A DNA stretch of 64,000 nucleotides from Eubacterium_G segne (lineage in GTDB: Bacteria; Bacillota; Clostridia; Lachnospirales; Lachnospiraceae), in the NCBI RefSeq assembly GCF_014287775.1, contig NZ_JACOOZ010000001.1, forward strand, positions 186,001 through 250,000, in the 5' to 3' direction. Below are positions 1 through 8,210 of this stretch, piece by piece (within the stretch, counting starts at the first letter, position 1; each line of letters opens with the position of its first letter). Under the pieces are notes generated by a model. The model was not told where the DNA came from and ran no database searches. It worked only from the letters and a program-made list of their open reading frames with translations. The translations under genes and the position numbers were made by a program.

Positions 1-794
1 TTGCATACTTGTGTAATAAGCTTTCTGTTTTGTCCTATATTTTCCCCTTCTGCCAGTCCCTCTTCATAATAGTCCTCTTTTAAGTGTTCTCTTGTTTTTT
101 CCTCATCATATTCCATCATAAACATATCAAGCACCTCCGACCTGTGTTCCTGCAGGAAATCTATTAAGACACCATTTTCTATACAATAATCTATTGCCTG
201 TAGAATTGCTTCTCTCTGGTCTTCCGTTTCCTGCCGAAACTCTTTTATCTTTGCCACCATTATAGCATAGCCTTCAAGAATTGAACACTTTTCCATTAAT
301 TCTTTGTTACATCCGTAATTGATATTTAGAACTGTTGCAGTCCATTCAAAACATCCTTCACCAACCGGCACCTTAAAGGCGTCTGATAACTTAAGTATCT
401 CCCTTTCGGGGCGTTTCTCATTTCCATTATAAAACACATAATACTGGGGTGTGGGAATCATTATGAGCTTCCTTCTGTTAAGGTCAAGGTCATTTTCAAC
501 TACATACTTATTATATAATTCCCCTGCATATCTGAATCCACGAAAGGGCATATTAGGATTCCATGTACTTTGATGCTCCATTAGTGCCATTCTGTTGTCA
601 ATTATGCAGGACACATCATTTTTCATATTCATATAAAACACATCGTCTAATGTGTAAATTTGTAAATCATCAGGGTTAGTATAGTTAGTACCGTTTAATG
701 CATTAAATAATTCCAGTAAATTCCCCTTATATTTTTCATATCCGAAAAGCATTCTGAATACCCTGTCTTTATGCTGCCTATTAACTCCTGCCAT
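1..794 (-). CDS. Rpn family recombination-promoting nuclease / PD-(D/E)XK transposase-like protein (3-prime end outside window)
   Basis: I translated this by hand; the gene runs off the left edge, so about 264 codons are visible and the C-terminus is missing. It begins MAGVNRQHKDRVFRMLFG, with an AGGAGG ribosome site a few bases before the ATG. The N-terminus, the acidic IDNRMALMEHQS stretch, the RGFRYAGELY segment and the later CIENGVLIDFLQEHRSEV stretch match the Rpn / PDDEXK transposase family (PF12784 type), where the D...ExQ core is the nuclease site. Family members are often multicopy and are linked to RecA-independent recombination; the cellular role is unknown. It is divergent from agrB with about 350 bases between them. 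Family assignment is from memory of the pattern, without a search. Confidence 0.8.
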   Translation of the reverse strand, partial: MAGVNRQHKDRVFRMLFGYEKYKGNLLELFNALNGTNYTNPDDLQIYTLDDVFYMNMKNDVSCIIDNRMALMEHQSTWNPNMPFRGFRYAGELYNKYVVENDLDLNRRKLIMIPTPQYYVFYNGNEKRPEREILKLSDAFKVPVGEGCFEWTATVLNINYGCNKELMEKCSILEGYAIMVAKIKEFRQETEDQREAILQAIDYCIENGVLIDFLQEHRSEVLDMFMMEYDEEKTREHLKEDYYEEGLAEGENIGQNRKLITQVC

Positions 795-845
795 AAGTCC
801 TCCTTTGTTTTTAATTTAGTATGTTTTGTTTTATATACACAGTGT

Positions 846-878
846 AACATAATTGCAGGTTTTATTGCAACATAATTA
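846..878. promoter_or_regulatory. Candidate LytTR-type direct repeats upstream of agrB
   Basis: The 350-base gap between the Rpn-like gene and agrB contains two near-identical 9-mers, TAACATAAT and CAACATAAT, 23 bases apart start to start, about two helical turns. LytTR regulators such as AgrA bind paired 9-base direct repeats with this sort of spacing, and a LytTR regulator gene lies 2.3 kb away in the same locus. Assignment is inference; the gap is very AT-rich, so chance repeats are possible. I see no other structure in the gap. Confidence 0.3.
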
Positions 879-1143
879 TTTTGTTACTATAATTATTTTA
901 TGTGATGTTTTATTTTCAGATGAATTTTCAGCATTAAACAAGAATAGCTACTCTTTAATTGCTGATTATTATTTTCCTAATCATAAATAATGTTATTTTA
1001 TTTTTTCTTTTTGTATTGAATATATGTGTTTTCCCCATTTCTTCATACTTACTTTCGTTTTTACAAGCATTTATCTCAATATATCTTATCATTGTAATTG
1101 CTGTTCTAAAATTAGCTCATTAAGGATTTTCGAGGTAACAAAG

Positions 1144-1710
1144 GTGGATTCACTTTCAGCAAAAATTCAGAAAATGTACGGATACAGCGACTATGAAATG
1201 GCACTTATAAAATATTCTGTTACTGCAATGCTTTCTGAAATCAGCAAAATCGTCATTTTAAGTATTTTTTATTTGTTTATTGGAAAATTTGATTTATTTG
1301 TAGCATTTTTAGCACTGCTGATTTTTCTGCGAATTAATGGTGGGGGATATCATTGCAAGCATTATATTACATGCTTGATGCTTACAACTTTAATATCTGT
1401 TTTGGCTATAATTGTTTTACCGTTAATATCTCTCCCTAATTATTCCATAATGATATGCGTTTTAATTGTATGTTTACTTGTTACCTATTGCATTGGGCCT
1501 GTTCCATCACCCTTTAGGCCCAATCCTGATATGTTACTAATTAAGCGCTGTAACATCAAATGTTTTCTCGTAATTCTAACTTTCATTATAATTGTTAGCA
1601 TTTTCAATTCTAACAATGGGATTAAACCTTATCTTGTTGTTGGCTTTTGGACTATTACATTACATACATTACAATTGATTATAGCTAAAATACTTCGGAA
1701 AGGAGACTAA
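1144..1710 (+). CDS. agrB: AgrB-like peptide-processing membrane endopeptidase
   Basis: This is an integral membrane cysteine endopeptidase that trims an AgrD-type precursor and forms the cyclic (thio)lactone signal. The open frame extends further upstream, but I chose the GTG at 1144 because GAGG lies eight bases ahead and the resulting 188 residues match the usual AgrB length of about 190. The catalytic pair is visible as H70 and C77 in the motif around NGGGYHCKHYITC, with the same seven-residue spacing as H77/C84 of Staphylococcus aureus AgrB. Several hydrophobic segments follow, and the GPVPSPFRPN stretch is typical of the family. It is followed six bases later by the agrD-like precursor gene, so both are probably co-transcribed. 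Confidence 0.9.
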   Translation: MDSLSAKIQKMYGYSDYEMALIKYSVTAMLSEISKIVILSIFYLFIGKFDLFVAFLALLIFLRINGGGYHCKHYITCLMLTTLISVLAIIVLPLISLPNYSIMICVLIVCLLVTYCIGPVPSPFRPNPDMLLIKRCNIKCFLVILTFIIIVSIFNSNNGIKPYLVVGFWTITLHTLQLIIAKILRKGD

Positions 1711-1716
1711 AAAATC

Positions 1717-1860
1717 ATGAAAAAATTTGCTTATTCAAGAATTAACAAGCTTTGTAGTATGTTCTTAGCACTTGGAGTGCTTTCACATTTCCATGGAGTA
1801 AGCTTTTTCTTCTTTGGAGAACCTAAATACCCTTCAAAAGATAACTACACGCAAATATAA
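1717..1860 (+). CDS. agrD: AgrD-like cyclic lactone autoinducer precursor (47 aa)
   Basis: This short gene begins ATG behind AAGGAG and encodes 47 residues. It has a basic, amphipathic N-terminal leader (MKKFAYSRINKL), a core around HFHGVSFFFF, and an acidic/proline tail GEPKYPSKDNY, matching the AgrD family (cyclic lactone autoinducer peptides), in which the mature ring is the five residues before the (D/G)EP tail. In this gene the ring-forming position is Ser29 rather than Cys, giving a predicted lactone ring S-F-F-F-F cut before G34-E35-P36. The only cysteine, C13, lies in the leader. Ser-for-Cys substitution is known in a few staphylococcal AIPs. Its position directly after agrB supports the call. 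The exact N-terminal cut cannot be read from sequence. Confidence 0.88.
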   Translation: MKKFAYSRINKLCSMFLALGVLSHFHGVSFFFFGEPKYPSKDNYTQI

Positions 1861-1869
1861 AATCTGCAA

Positions 1870-1915
1870 AAGGTGGCTCACCCTAATTACTACTCTTTGT
1901 AAGATGAACCACCTT
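1870..1915. terminator. Convergent stem-loop between agrD and the kinase gene
   Basis: Arms AAGGTGGCTCA and TGAACCACCTT pair with one wobble/mismatch around a 24-base loop. The hairpin sits exactly between the convergent agrD and kinase genes and would serve both strands. The trailing T-tract is weak on both sides, so efficiency is uncertain. Confidence 0.5.
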
Positions 1916-1917
1916 AT

Positions 1918-3174
1918 CTATTTTATAATGTTAAACACTATCCATTCCATGCTATTATCATTTTCAATATGCGTATACACATCGTATTTGTACTTTTGTT
2001 GTAATTCCATAAGTTTATTTAACCCTATTCCTCTTTCCCCTTCCTTTGTAGAATATCCCCTTTCAAAGAATTTTTGTATTTCGCTATTTAAAATATTTAC
2101 AACGGGATTTTTAACCAATAAATTAATACCCTCAGCATCGCTTAACTCAAACACTATTTTCTTTGATACTTCCGTACTGGTAACTGCTTCAATTGCATTA
2201 TCTAAAAGAATCCCGACAATATCAACTAAATCATATATTACTATTTCATTGCTATCTCTATATGAAATCTCATACTGAATCTCAATTCCATTGTTTTCGG
2301 CTTCAACAAATTTAGTATATATAAAACCTGCCAATATAGAATTTTTTGTGCAACTCAGAACTTTTGAAAATCTATTTTGATATAAAACATTATCACAATA
2401 TTTCTTTTGTATTTCAATTAATTCTTCCATTGATTCTGCTTTTAAATGAGAGCTATAAATAGCATCAATTTGATTTTTAAAATCGTGCTGTTTGTTTCTC
2501 ATTGTTTTAATCATTTCCTCAAACACACCATTATATAAATTAGTAATCTGAAGTTCCTGCTCTCGTCTATTTAGTTCATATGTTGATTTTTGCCAACGAT
2601 ATATAAAAATCAAAAACATCGTCATGAATATGCTAATCAAAACAAATATATCTATTTCAATTACTTCACTCTTTTTCAATGAATACATAAAGTAAACTAA
2701 CACGATAACGCATAATGTCAAAGAAGTTTTCAATATCCAATCTCTTTTTGCAAATATTTCAACTACTGACATAAATATTTTATTATTTCTTGTAAAAAAT
2801 AATATCAATAATATCGCTCCATTAATAAACATTATTATGAGACTTTCGTTTGGAGTTATGTAATAAAAAAAGCTAAATGGAATATAAACTAATATTTGTA
2901 AAGCCCCTATTATTAATGTTACCAGTAAGCATTTTAGAACTGTTCTTTTTACACTGTCTCCAAATTTTAAATAAGCATATATAAAGTAAATTAAATAAAT
3001 CACAAAATACATACCCTTAGAAACTATGCCTTCCTGTATCATTTGCATGAATGCCATTTCAATCCCAACAAATCCCACATTATAAACGTCTATTTTTAGT
3101 TTTTCTCCATTTAGGCTGTGCAGACATACTACAAGAGCGAGCATTTCAAATAGACGATATGTTATTTCGAGCAT
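1918..3174 (-). CDS. AgrC-type sensor histidine kinase (GHKL ATPase)
   Basis: This is the likely receptor for the AgrD-derived peptide. Residues 1-195 are strongly hydrophobic with about six to seven membrane segments, as in AgrC-like polytopic sensors. The cytoplasmic half has the HPK10-type phosphoacceptor motif RNKQHDFKNQI (His230), an N-box LLDNAIEA (323-330) and a G-box GERGIGL (379-385), as in HATPase_c_5 kinases. It overlaps the upstream response-regulator gene by 13 bases, so the two are translationally coupled. The pair is convergent to agrBD, whereas classical agr loci are arranged agrBDCA on one strand. That it senses this particular peptide is inferred from the neighbourhood. Confidence 0.88.
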   Translation of the reverse strand: MLEITYRLFEMLALVVCLHSLNGEKLKIDVYNVGFVGIEMAFMQMIQEGIVSKGMYFVIYLIYFIYAYLKFGDSVKRTVLKCLLVTLIIGALQILVYIPFSFFYYITPNESLIIMFINGAILLILFFTRNNKIFMSVVEIFAKRDWILKTSLTLCVIVLVYFMYSLKKSEVIEIDIFVLISIFMTMFLIFIYRWQKSTYELNRREQELQITNLYNGVFEEMIKTMRNKQHDFKNQIDAIYSSHLKAESMEELIEIQKKYCDNVLYQNRFSKVLSCTKNSILAGFIYTKFVEAENNGIEIQYEISYRDSNEIVIYDLVDIVGILLDNAIEAVTSTEVSKKIVFELSDAEGINLLVKNPVVNILNSEIQKFFERGYSTKEGERGIGLNKLMELQQKYKYDVYTHIENDNSMEWIVFNIIK

Positions 3175-3908
3175 CTCTGAAGTCCCTCCAGAAAGCTTTG
3201 CTTAAGCCTGATTCCTATTTCCAGTTTTCCGTATCCGTCTCTCAGATATGCATACCTGTTTACTATATCCACACTTTCCACATAATCTGCGTTTACTATT
3301 GTATTTTTATTACATTTGAGAAATCTTTCAGAATTTAATTCCAACAAGGTATTTTTTGTAGATTTATATGGGGCATCCACTACCTCATCTTTACAATGGA
3401 TATGTGAAGTATTATGGTCAATTTCAAAATATACGATATCTTCAACCTTTATTATGTAATGTACAAAGTCCTTCTTGTATTTGTAGTAGCGGTTTTCCTT
3501 CTTTTCAGTCTGAAACTTCAATGTTTCCTTTACTGTTTCCAAAAATTCATCATTATCATATGGCTTTTCAAAATACCTGTAACAATGTAGCTGTGCATAT
3601 GCATACAAATTGGCGTCTTCTAATGCCGTTGTAAAAATAATCGGAGTAAATTTATACCTGTCTATTTTTCTTATACTCTCAACGAATTTAGTTCCGGCAA
3701 TATCTCCCGGTATATTTGTGTTTAATATGATATCTACAATGAACAAATCGATGTGATATTCTAAAGCATAGCGATATGCCTGTTCGCTATTTTCAGCTTT
3801 ATGAATAAATACCCCATCGATTCTATTAATCAGTGCACAGGCTTTATCCATACTGTGCATATTATCTTCTACTATCAATATTTGTTTGTCTGTTGATTGC
3901 ATAAACAT
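3162..3908 (-). CDS. LytTR-family response regulator (AgrA-like)
   Basis: The protein has an N-terminal receiver domain with acidic residues E14/D15, phosphoacceptor D59 in LFIVDIIL, and the conserved TT...KP signature (FTTALED, FEKPYDN). Residues about 140-248 form a LytTR DNA-binding domain with the RFLKCNKNTIVN segment typical of AgrA/LytR. It would be phosphorylated by the overlapping kinase and bind paired direct repeats upstream of agr promoters. Two in-frame starts (M1, M3) share the AGGGG ribosome site, so the N-terminus may be two residues shorter. It lies 17 bases after the HTH gene and is probably in the same transcript. Confidence 0.9.
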   Translation of the reverse strand: MFMQSTDKQILIVEDNMHSMDKACALINRIDGVFIHKAENSEQAYRYALEYHIDLFIVDIILNTNIPGDIAGTKFVESIRKIDRYKFTPIIFTTALEDANLYAYAQLHCYRYFEKPYDNDEFLETVKETLKFQTEKKENRYYKYKKDFVHYIIKVEDIVYFEIDHNTSHIHCKDEVVDAPYKSTKNTLLELNSERFLKCNKNTIVNADYVESVDIVNRYAYLRDGYGKLEIGIRLKQSFLEGLQRCSK

Positions 3909-3925
3909 TTATCCCCTGTGTTAAT

Positions 3926-4273
3926 TTATTTCTTTTTTCTTACATTTATATCATATTCCTGTTGAACCTTAAATGCACTTTTGGTTATTTCCAAATATAT
4001 TTTTATCTTTTCATCTGCCGGTAGTCTGACAAAATCATATACATATTCCTGCTTGCCTTCTACCTTTCCCAAGAGAATATAATTTGGTGATGCATTGAAT
4101 TTATCGTAAAGTATCTGCAATTGATTTGTAGTAACCTTGCTCTTACCGTATTCAATATTTTGATAATGCGTTGTGGAATGTATTCCCAGTATTTCCGCCA
4201 TCTTCTCCTGGGACAATTGGTTCTCTTTTCTTACCGCGCGAATGCGCTGTCCGATTTCTCTATCTGTATTCAT
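3926..4273 (-). CDS. XRE-family helix-turn-helix regulator in the agr-like locus
   Basis: Residues 5-60 (IGQRIRAVRKENQLSQEKMAEILGI...) are a classic Cro/CI HTH domain; the remaining half has no recognisable domain. It is first in the minus-strand unit HTH-regulator-kinase, so it may set expression of the two-component pair or respond to it. No peptide-binding TPR region of the Rgg/PlcR kind is present; the protein is too short at 115 residues. The palindrome about 95 bases upstream is a candidate operator. Confidence 0.85.
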   Translation of the reverse strand: MNTDREIGQRIRAVRKENQLSQEKMAEILGIHSTTHYQNIEYGKSKVTTNQLQILYDKFNASPNYILLGKVEGKQEYVYDFVRLPADEKIKIYLEITKSAFKVQQEYDINVRKKK

Positions 4274-4367
4274 TTCTGCACCTTAGTTTATATTAATATC
4301 CCAATACCTACTTTGTCAATTTTAATATTTTTACTATCGTCATTCCACATTTATATGAGTGTTATTA

Positions 4368-4384
4368 ACACTGTATTACAGTGT
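4368..4384. promoter_or_regulatory. 17-base palindrome upstream of the HTH gene
   Basis: ACACTGTATTACAGTGT is a perfect 7+3+7 inverted repeat about 95 bases ahead of the HTH start codon. It could be an autoregulatory operator. On the plus strand it is followed by a T-run, so a weak terminator is the alternative reading. Confidence 0.35.
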
Positions 4385-4398
4385 GTTTTTTCAAAAAA

Positions 4399-4430
4399 AA
4401 ATATAAAGGCCTTTTGTTACCTTTATATTT
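4399..4430. terminator. Intrinsic terminator after the AGCS symporter gene
   Basis: Perfect arms AAATATAAAGG and CCTTTATATTT surround a 10-base loop, with a long A-tract on one side (T-run on the minus strand) and TTTTTC on the other. It lies 45 bases beyond the symporter stop codon and can act in both directions. Confidence 0.7.
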
Positions 4431-4475
4431 TTTCATTACACTTATGATATTTTATTGTCAAACATAATATGTACT

Positions 4476-5867
4476 TTACTTTCCTTCTTTTGCAAAGTAT
4501 TCTTTTACAAGTTTTACCACAACTCCTGATAATAGGAAAACCGCAATAAGGTTTGGTATTGCCATCAATCCATTAAAGGTTTCGGCTATGCTCCAAAGAA
4601 GTCCCAAATCCATTGTAGCTCCCACAATGGCAACTAAAGAGTATACCAGCATAAAAGGCTTGTTTACCTTTGAGCCAAACAAGAATTCGATACATCTTGC
4701 GCCATACAGTCCCCAGCCTACAATGGTCGAAAATGCGAAACAACACATTGCCACCGCAGTAAAAATTGAAACCCAGCTACCGTATGTTGAGGTAAATCCT
4801 GAGATTGTAAGCTCTGCTCCTGCTGTGCTTCCAAAGTTAATAGGCACTTCACTACATAAAATAACCAGCGCTGTCAGGGTACATATAACAATAGTATCCA
4901 CAAACACCTCAAATATTCCAAAGAATCCCTGCTTTACCGGCTTTCTTGTATCAGCACATGCATGGGCAATAGAACCTGTTCCCAATCCTGCCTCGTTGGA
5001 AAAAATTCCTCTTGAAACACCTTTTTTCATGCTCATAAAAAAGCTTCCAACTGCACCACCTGTTACAGATGCCGGATTAAAGGCTCCCTCTATTATTAAT
5101 GAAAAAACTGAAGGAATATTTTGTATGTTTAATGCAATTACACCTATTGCAAATACAATATATAAAAGTGCCATAAAAGGGACCAATTTTTCAGTTACCT
5201 GACCTATTCTCTTAATTCCTCCTAAAAGAATCATTGCCAATAAAACAGCTAAAATTATTCCAATTATAAGATTTACTGTTTTTGCACTATCTCCTGACAT
5301 TATTCCATAATTTTCAAGAGCTGAATCTATGGCAGTTGTAATTGTATTTACCTGAGTTGCATTTCCGGTACCAAATACTGTCAGAACACCAAATATTGAA
5401 AACAGATACGCCAACCAGTGCCAATGCTTCTTTAATCCGTTTTTTATATAATACATTGGGCCACCAACTAATTCACCCTTTTCATTTTTTTCTCTAAAAT
5501 GTACTGCAAGGGTTACTTCAGAAAATTTGGTACACATTCCAAGTATTGCAGAAATCCACATCCAGAAAACTGCTCCCGGTCCACCTATTGCAATGGCTCC
5601 TGCCACTCCTGCAATATTCCCCGTTCCCACTGTAGCTGCCAATGCCGTACACACAGCCTGAAACGGTGTCATTGCACCATCTGCCGCCTCTTTCTTTTTG
5701 AACATCCTACCGATGGTAACTTTCATTGCATAAGGGAATTTTCTGATTTGTATAAATTTTGTTCTAAAACTCAAAACCAGTCCCACTCCAATAATACATA
5801 TCATTGCCGGGACACCCCATATAAAATCATTAACTGCTGAGTTTATACTTTCAATAACTGATGTCAT
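4476..5867 (-). CDS. Sodium:alanine/glycine symporter (AGCS family)
   Basis: This is a polytopic inner-membrane carrier that imports alanine or glycine with Na+. The start at MTSVIESINSAVNDFIWG is preferred over the upstream in-frame ATG because AAAGGA lies eight bases before it; the product is then 463 residues, the normal AGCS size. Family signatures are clear: VGTGNIAGVAGAIAIGGPGAVFWMW in the first third, GGPMYYIKNGL, and SRGIFSNEAGLGTGSIAHA past the middle. It is a single-gene unit with its own terminator, next to but not obviously part of the agr-like locus. Substrate preference between alanine and glycine cannot be told from the sequence. Confidence 0.92.
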   Translation of the reverse strand: MTSVIESINSAVNDFIWGVPAMICIIGVGLVLSFRTKFIQIRKFPYAMKVTIGRMFKKKEAADGAMTPFQAVCTALAATVGTGNIAGVAGAIAIGGPGAVFWMWISAILGMCTKFSEVTLAVHFREKNEKGELVGGPMYYIKNGLKKHWHWLAYLFSIFGVLTVFGTGNATQVNTITTAIDSALENYGIMSGDSAKTVNLIIGIILAVLLAMILLGGIKRIGQVTEKLVPFMALLYIVFAIGVIALNIQNIPSVFSLIIEGAFNPASVTGGAVGSFFMSMKKGVSRGIFSNEAGLGTGSIAHACADTRKPVKQGFFGIFEVFVDTIVICTLTALVILCSEVPINFGSTAGAELTISGFTSTYGSWVSIFTAVAMCCFAFSTIVGWGLYGARCIEFLFGSKVNKPFMLVYSLVAIVGATMDLGLLWSIAETFNGLMAIPNLIAVFLLSGVVVKLVKEYFAKEGK

Positions 5868-5997
5868 TTCACTTAATCCTTTCGCCTTTGTATCACCCAC
5901 GATATTATTTAAAAAAAGCACGCATAACTGCTTGATTATACCATAAAAAAGTAAAAACTCCAATGCAGCTAACTATTTTAAATATCTCATAAATATA

Positions 5998-6441
5998 TTA
6001 AATTTCCAATTTTATAAACTTTTTCATAATATCCACATCAATTATATCCTCAATATTAATAATCATCCCCTCACTCATAATTATCTTATGCTCATATATA
6101 TTAATTTTCTTTACTTTTCCTGTGATTTTCCTATATTCTCCACCTGCTTTTTTCACATCAGGCACAAAATATGTAAAAGTCACAGTTATATCTTTGTCTA
6201 TATTATTTTTTATAAATTGTAATTTCTCATTTATTCTTATTTTTTCATCTTCATCTAATTCCAGTTTTTTCTCTGTGAGACGTGCCGACTCATTAATTTC
6301 CTCTTCGTGACCTGTAAGAGCTGCAAAAGGCGAGAACTGGGCAGCCCTGTCATGTAAAGACATCCTGGGATGTGTCTTAGACACATGGTGAGGTAAATTA
6401 ATAATATCATTGTAATTGTCATCCTTAGAATCGTTAATCAT
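5998..6441 (-). CDS. YolD-like protein, partner of the Y-family polymerase
   Basis: The segment HPRMSLHDRAAQFSPFAALTGHEEEINESARLTEKK is the YolD-like (PF08863) signature. YolD proteins of Firmicutes are encoded beside UmuC-type polymerases and are thought to be functional stand-ins for UmuD. Here the gene overlaps the polymerase gene by four bases (ATGA arrangement), so expression is coupled. The C-terminal half is beta-rich with a possible small barrel. The unit is probably under SOS control from the LexA box upstream of the polymerase. Confidence 0.88.
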   Translation of the reverse strand: MINDSKDDNYNDIINLPHHVSKTHPRMSLHDRAAQFSPFAALTGHEEEINESARLTEKKLELDEDEKIRINEKLQFIKNNIDKDITVTFTYFVPDVKKAGGEYRKITGKVKKINIYEHKIIMSEGMIINIEDIIDVDIMKKFIKLEI

Positions 6442-7961
6442 GCCTTATGACCTCCAATCTGAGCATTCCTATCCTTTGCTGTAGCTCCTTTTTCTAAATT
6501 CATACCTTTAAGTACCGCATTTTTGCCAAATCGTTTTTTTATGTCAATCATGGCTTTTTGCATATTCTTTTCTCTCTGTAAACTCTCCTTTTCCTTAGCA
6601 TTTTCCTTACCTAATTCATTGTAATCCGTAAAGAAATCCAGTTGCTTAAACTGATTGTTTTCCTTTATTGAATCCTCCCATACAACCTTATTTGCCGTTA
6701 TATTTATTCTTCTTATAAGTAGGCTTTTATCAACGGTTTCATCATATGCTTTCGTTACAGCTTCCATAATAATTCTGGTGGATGAGGTCTGATAATCAAG
6801 ATTAATGGTTACGTGAGCATGTTTAGGTATTCTTCTTCCATAACGGTCTATAGTTATTTCTCCCTGATATTTCCCACGTTTTTTTGAATTAAGATTCTCA
6901 ATATCATATCCTACAGTTAAAACCAGCTGATTGGTGACAAGTTTTTTATCCACCAAATCCAGTACCAACGCATCTGTCATTTCTTTTACAACCAACCTTG
7001 CCTTATAAAAATCATAAGGGCATTGCAATACCTGACCTGAACCCAAGCTATTGGTTTCCGGTCTGTATGCTTTAATATCAGCTATGGTACAGGGTTCGTA
7101 CCCCCATGCGTGATCTATGAGCAATTCAGCATTTATTCCTAAAAGTTTATAAAGTAAATCTTCATTATGATATTCATTCTGTTCTCCCAGAGAACATCTG
7201 GCTATATCCCCCATAGTAAACAAACCATTTTCTTCTAACTTTTTGGCATATCCTCTCCCAACTCTCCAAAAATCCGTCAATGGTTTGTGATTCCACAACA
7301 ACCTGCGGTACGCCATTTCATCAAGCTCAGCTATACGGACACCATCCTGATTGGGCTCTGTGTGTTTTGCAACTATATCCATGGCAATCTTACACAAATA
7401 CATATTAGTGCCTATGCCTGCCGTCGCCGTAATTCCTGTTGTATTTAACACATCACGAACTACCATGCTTGCAAATTCCTTAGCAGTCATCTTATAAGTG
7501 TTAAGGTATGATGTAACATCCATAAACACCTCATCCACAGAATATACATGCATATCTTCCGGTGCAACATACTTCAAATATATATCATATATACGTGTAC
7601 TGTATTCCATGTAAAGCGACATTCTGGGAGTTGCCACTACATAATCTAACTTAAGGGCAGGATTCCTCCTAAGTTCCAAATCATCATAAGATTCTCCCTG
7701 AAATTCTCCACCCGGAGCCTTTCTTTTACGCACCTGATTAACCTGTCTTACCTTCTGTACCACTTCAAAAAGTCGTGCTCTGCCGGGAATACCATATGCC
7801 TTAAGAGAAGGTGAAACTGCAAGGCAAATAGTTTTCTCTGTTCTACTAATATCTGCCACTACAAGATTAGTAGTCAATGGGTCTAAATTTCTCTCATTGC
7901 ATTCCACAGATGCATAGAATGATTTTAAATCTATGGCTATATATGTTCTATTCTGTGACAT
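6438..7961 (-). CDS. Y-family DNA polymerase, UmuC-like (translesion synthesis)
   Basis: The catalytic palm starts IAIDLKSFYASVEC, with the metal-binding first aspartate and the steric-gate region; MHVYSVDEVFMDVT carries the second metal site (SxDE). Little-finger sequence and a charged C-terminal tail (KKRFGKNAVLKGMNLEKGATAKDRNAQIGGHKA) follow; the RDRNAQIGGHKA ending is typical of Firmicutes UvrX/YqjW-type UmuC proteins. At 507 residues it is longer than DinB (about 350-420), which supports the UmuC-like class. It is followed by a YolD gene and preceded by a LexA box. It is distinct from the DinB at 52-53 kb, which belongs to a mobile element. Confidence 0.9.
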   Translation of the reverse strand: MSQNRTYIAIDLKSFYASVECNERNLDPLTTNLVVADISRTEKTICLAVSPSLKAYGIPGRARLFEVVQKVRQVNQVRKRKAPGGEFQGESYDDLELRRNPALKLDYVVATPRMSLYMEYSTRIYDIYLKYVAPEDMHVYSVDEVFMDVTSYLNTYKMTAKEFASMVVRDVLNTTGITATAGIGTNMYLCKIAMDIVAKHTEPNQDGVRIAELDEMAYRRLLWNHKPLTDFWRVGRGYAKKLEENGLFTMGDIARCSLGEQNEYHNEDLLYKLLGINAELLIDHAWGYEPCTIADIKAYRPETNSLGSGQVLQCPYDFYKARLVVKEMTDALVLDLVDKKLVTNQLVLTVGYDIENLNSKKRGKYQGEITIDRYGRRIPKHAHVTINLDYQTSSTRIIMEAVTKAYDETVDKSLLIRRINITANKVVWEDSIKENNQFKQLDFFTDYNELGKENAKEKESLQREKNMQKAMIDIKKRFGKNAVLKGMNLEKGATAKDRNAQIGGHKA

Positions 7962-7997
7962 TTTCCCTCTCCTTAATTTAAATTGCGCCTCATATCT

Positions 7998-8010
7998 CGA
8001 ACATTTGTTC
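7998..8010. promoter_or_regulatory. LexA (SOS) box
   Basis: CGAACATTTGTTC matches the Gram-positive LexA/DinR consensus CGAAC-N4-GTTCG except that the final G is T. It lies 37 bases ahead of the polymerase start codon, where it would overlap the promoter. SOS induction of the polymerase-YolD pair follows from known family regulation. Confidence 0.8.
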
Positions 8011-8162
8011 TAATGCTATGATAGCATATTTTTTATAAAAGTCAACTTGGAATATATTGTTAAAAGTTATTTTCTTGATTTAATATATTTATTTATGGTC
8101 ATAAATGTAAATGTTACTATTTTTTTAATGTATATTTATACTGTATTATTTAATTAACGTCA

Positions 8163-8197
8163 AAAGAGCCCTCCACACCACAGTGCGAAGGGTTCTT
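8163..8197 (-). terminator. Terminator of the UPF0371 gene
   Basis: A long imperfect hairpin (AAGAACCCTTCGCAC / GTGTGGAGGGCTCTT on the minus strand), ending in CTCTTTT, lies just after the UPF0371 stop codon. Confidence 0.6.
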
Positions 8198-8210
8198 CCC
8201 ATTTCAAACA

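Noticed and set aside
1814..2278. 154-residue plus-strand frame after agrD
   Set aside because: It is antisense to the conserved C-terminal ATPase of the kinase and has no ribosome site.
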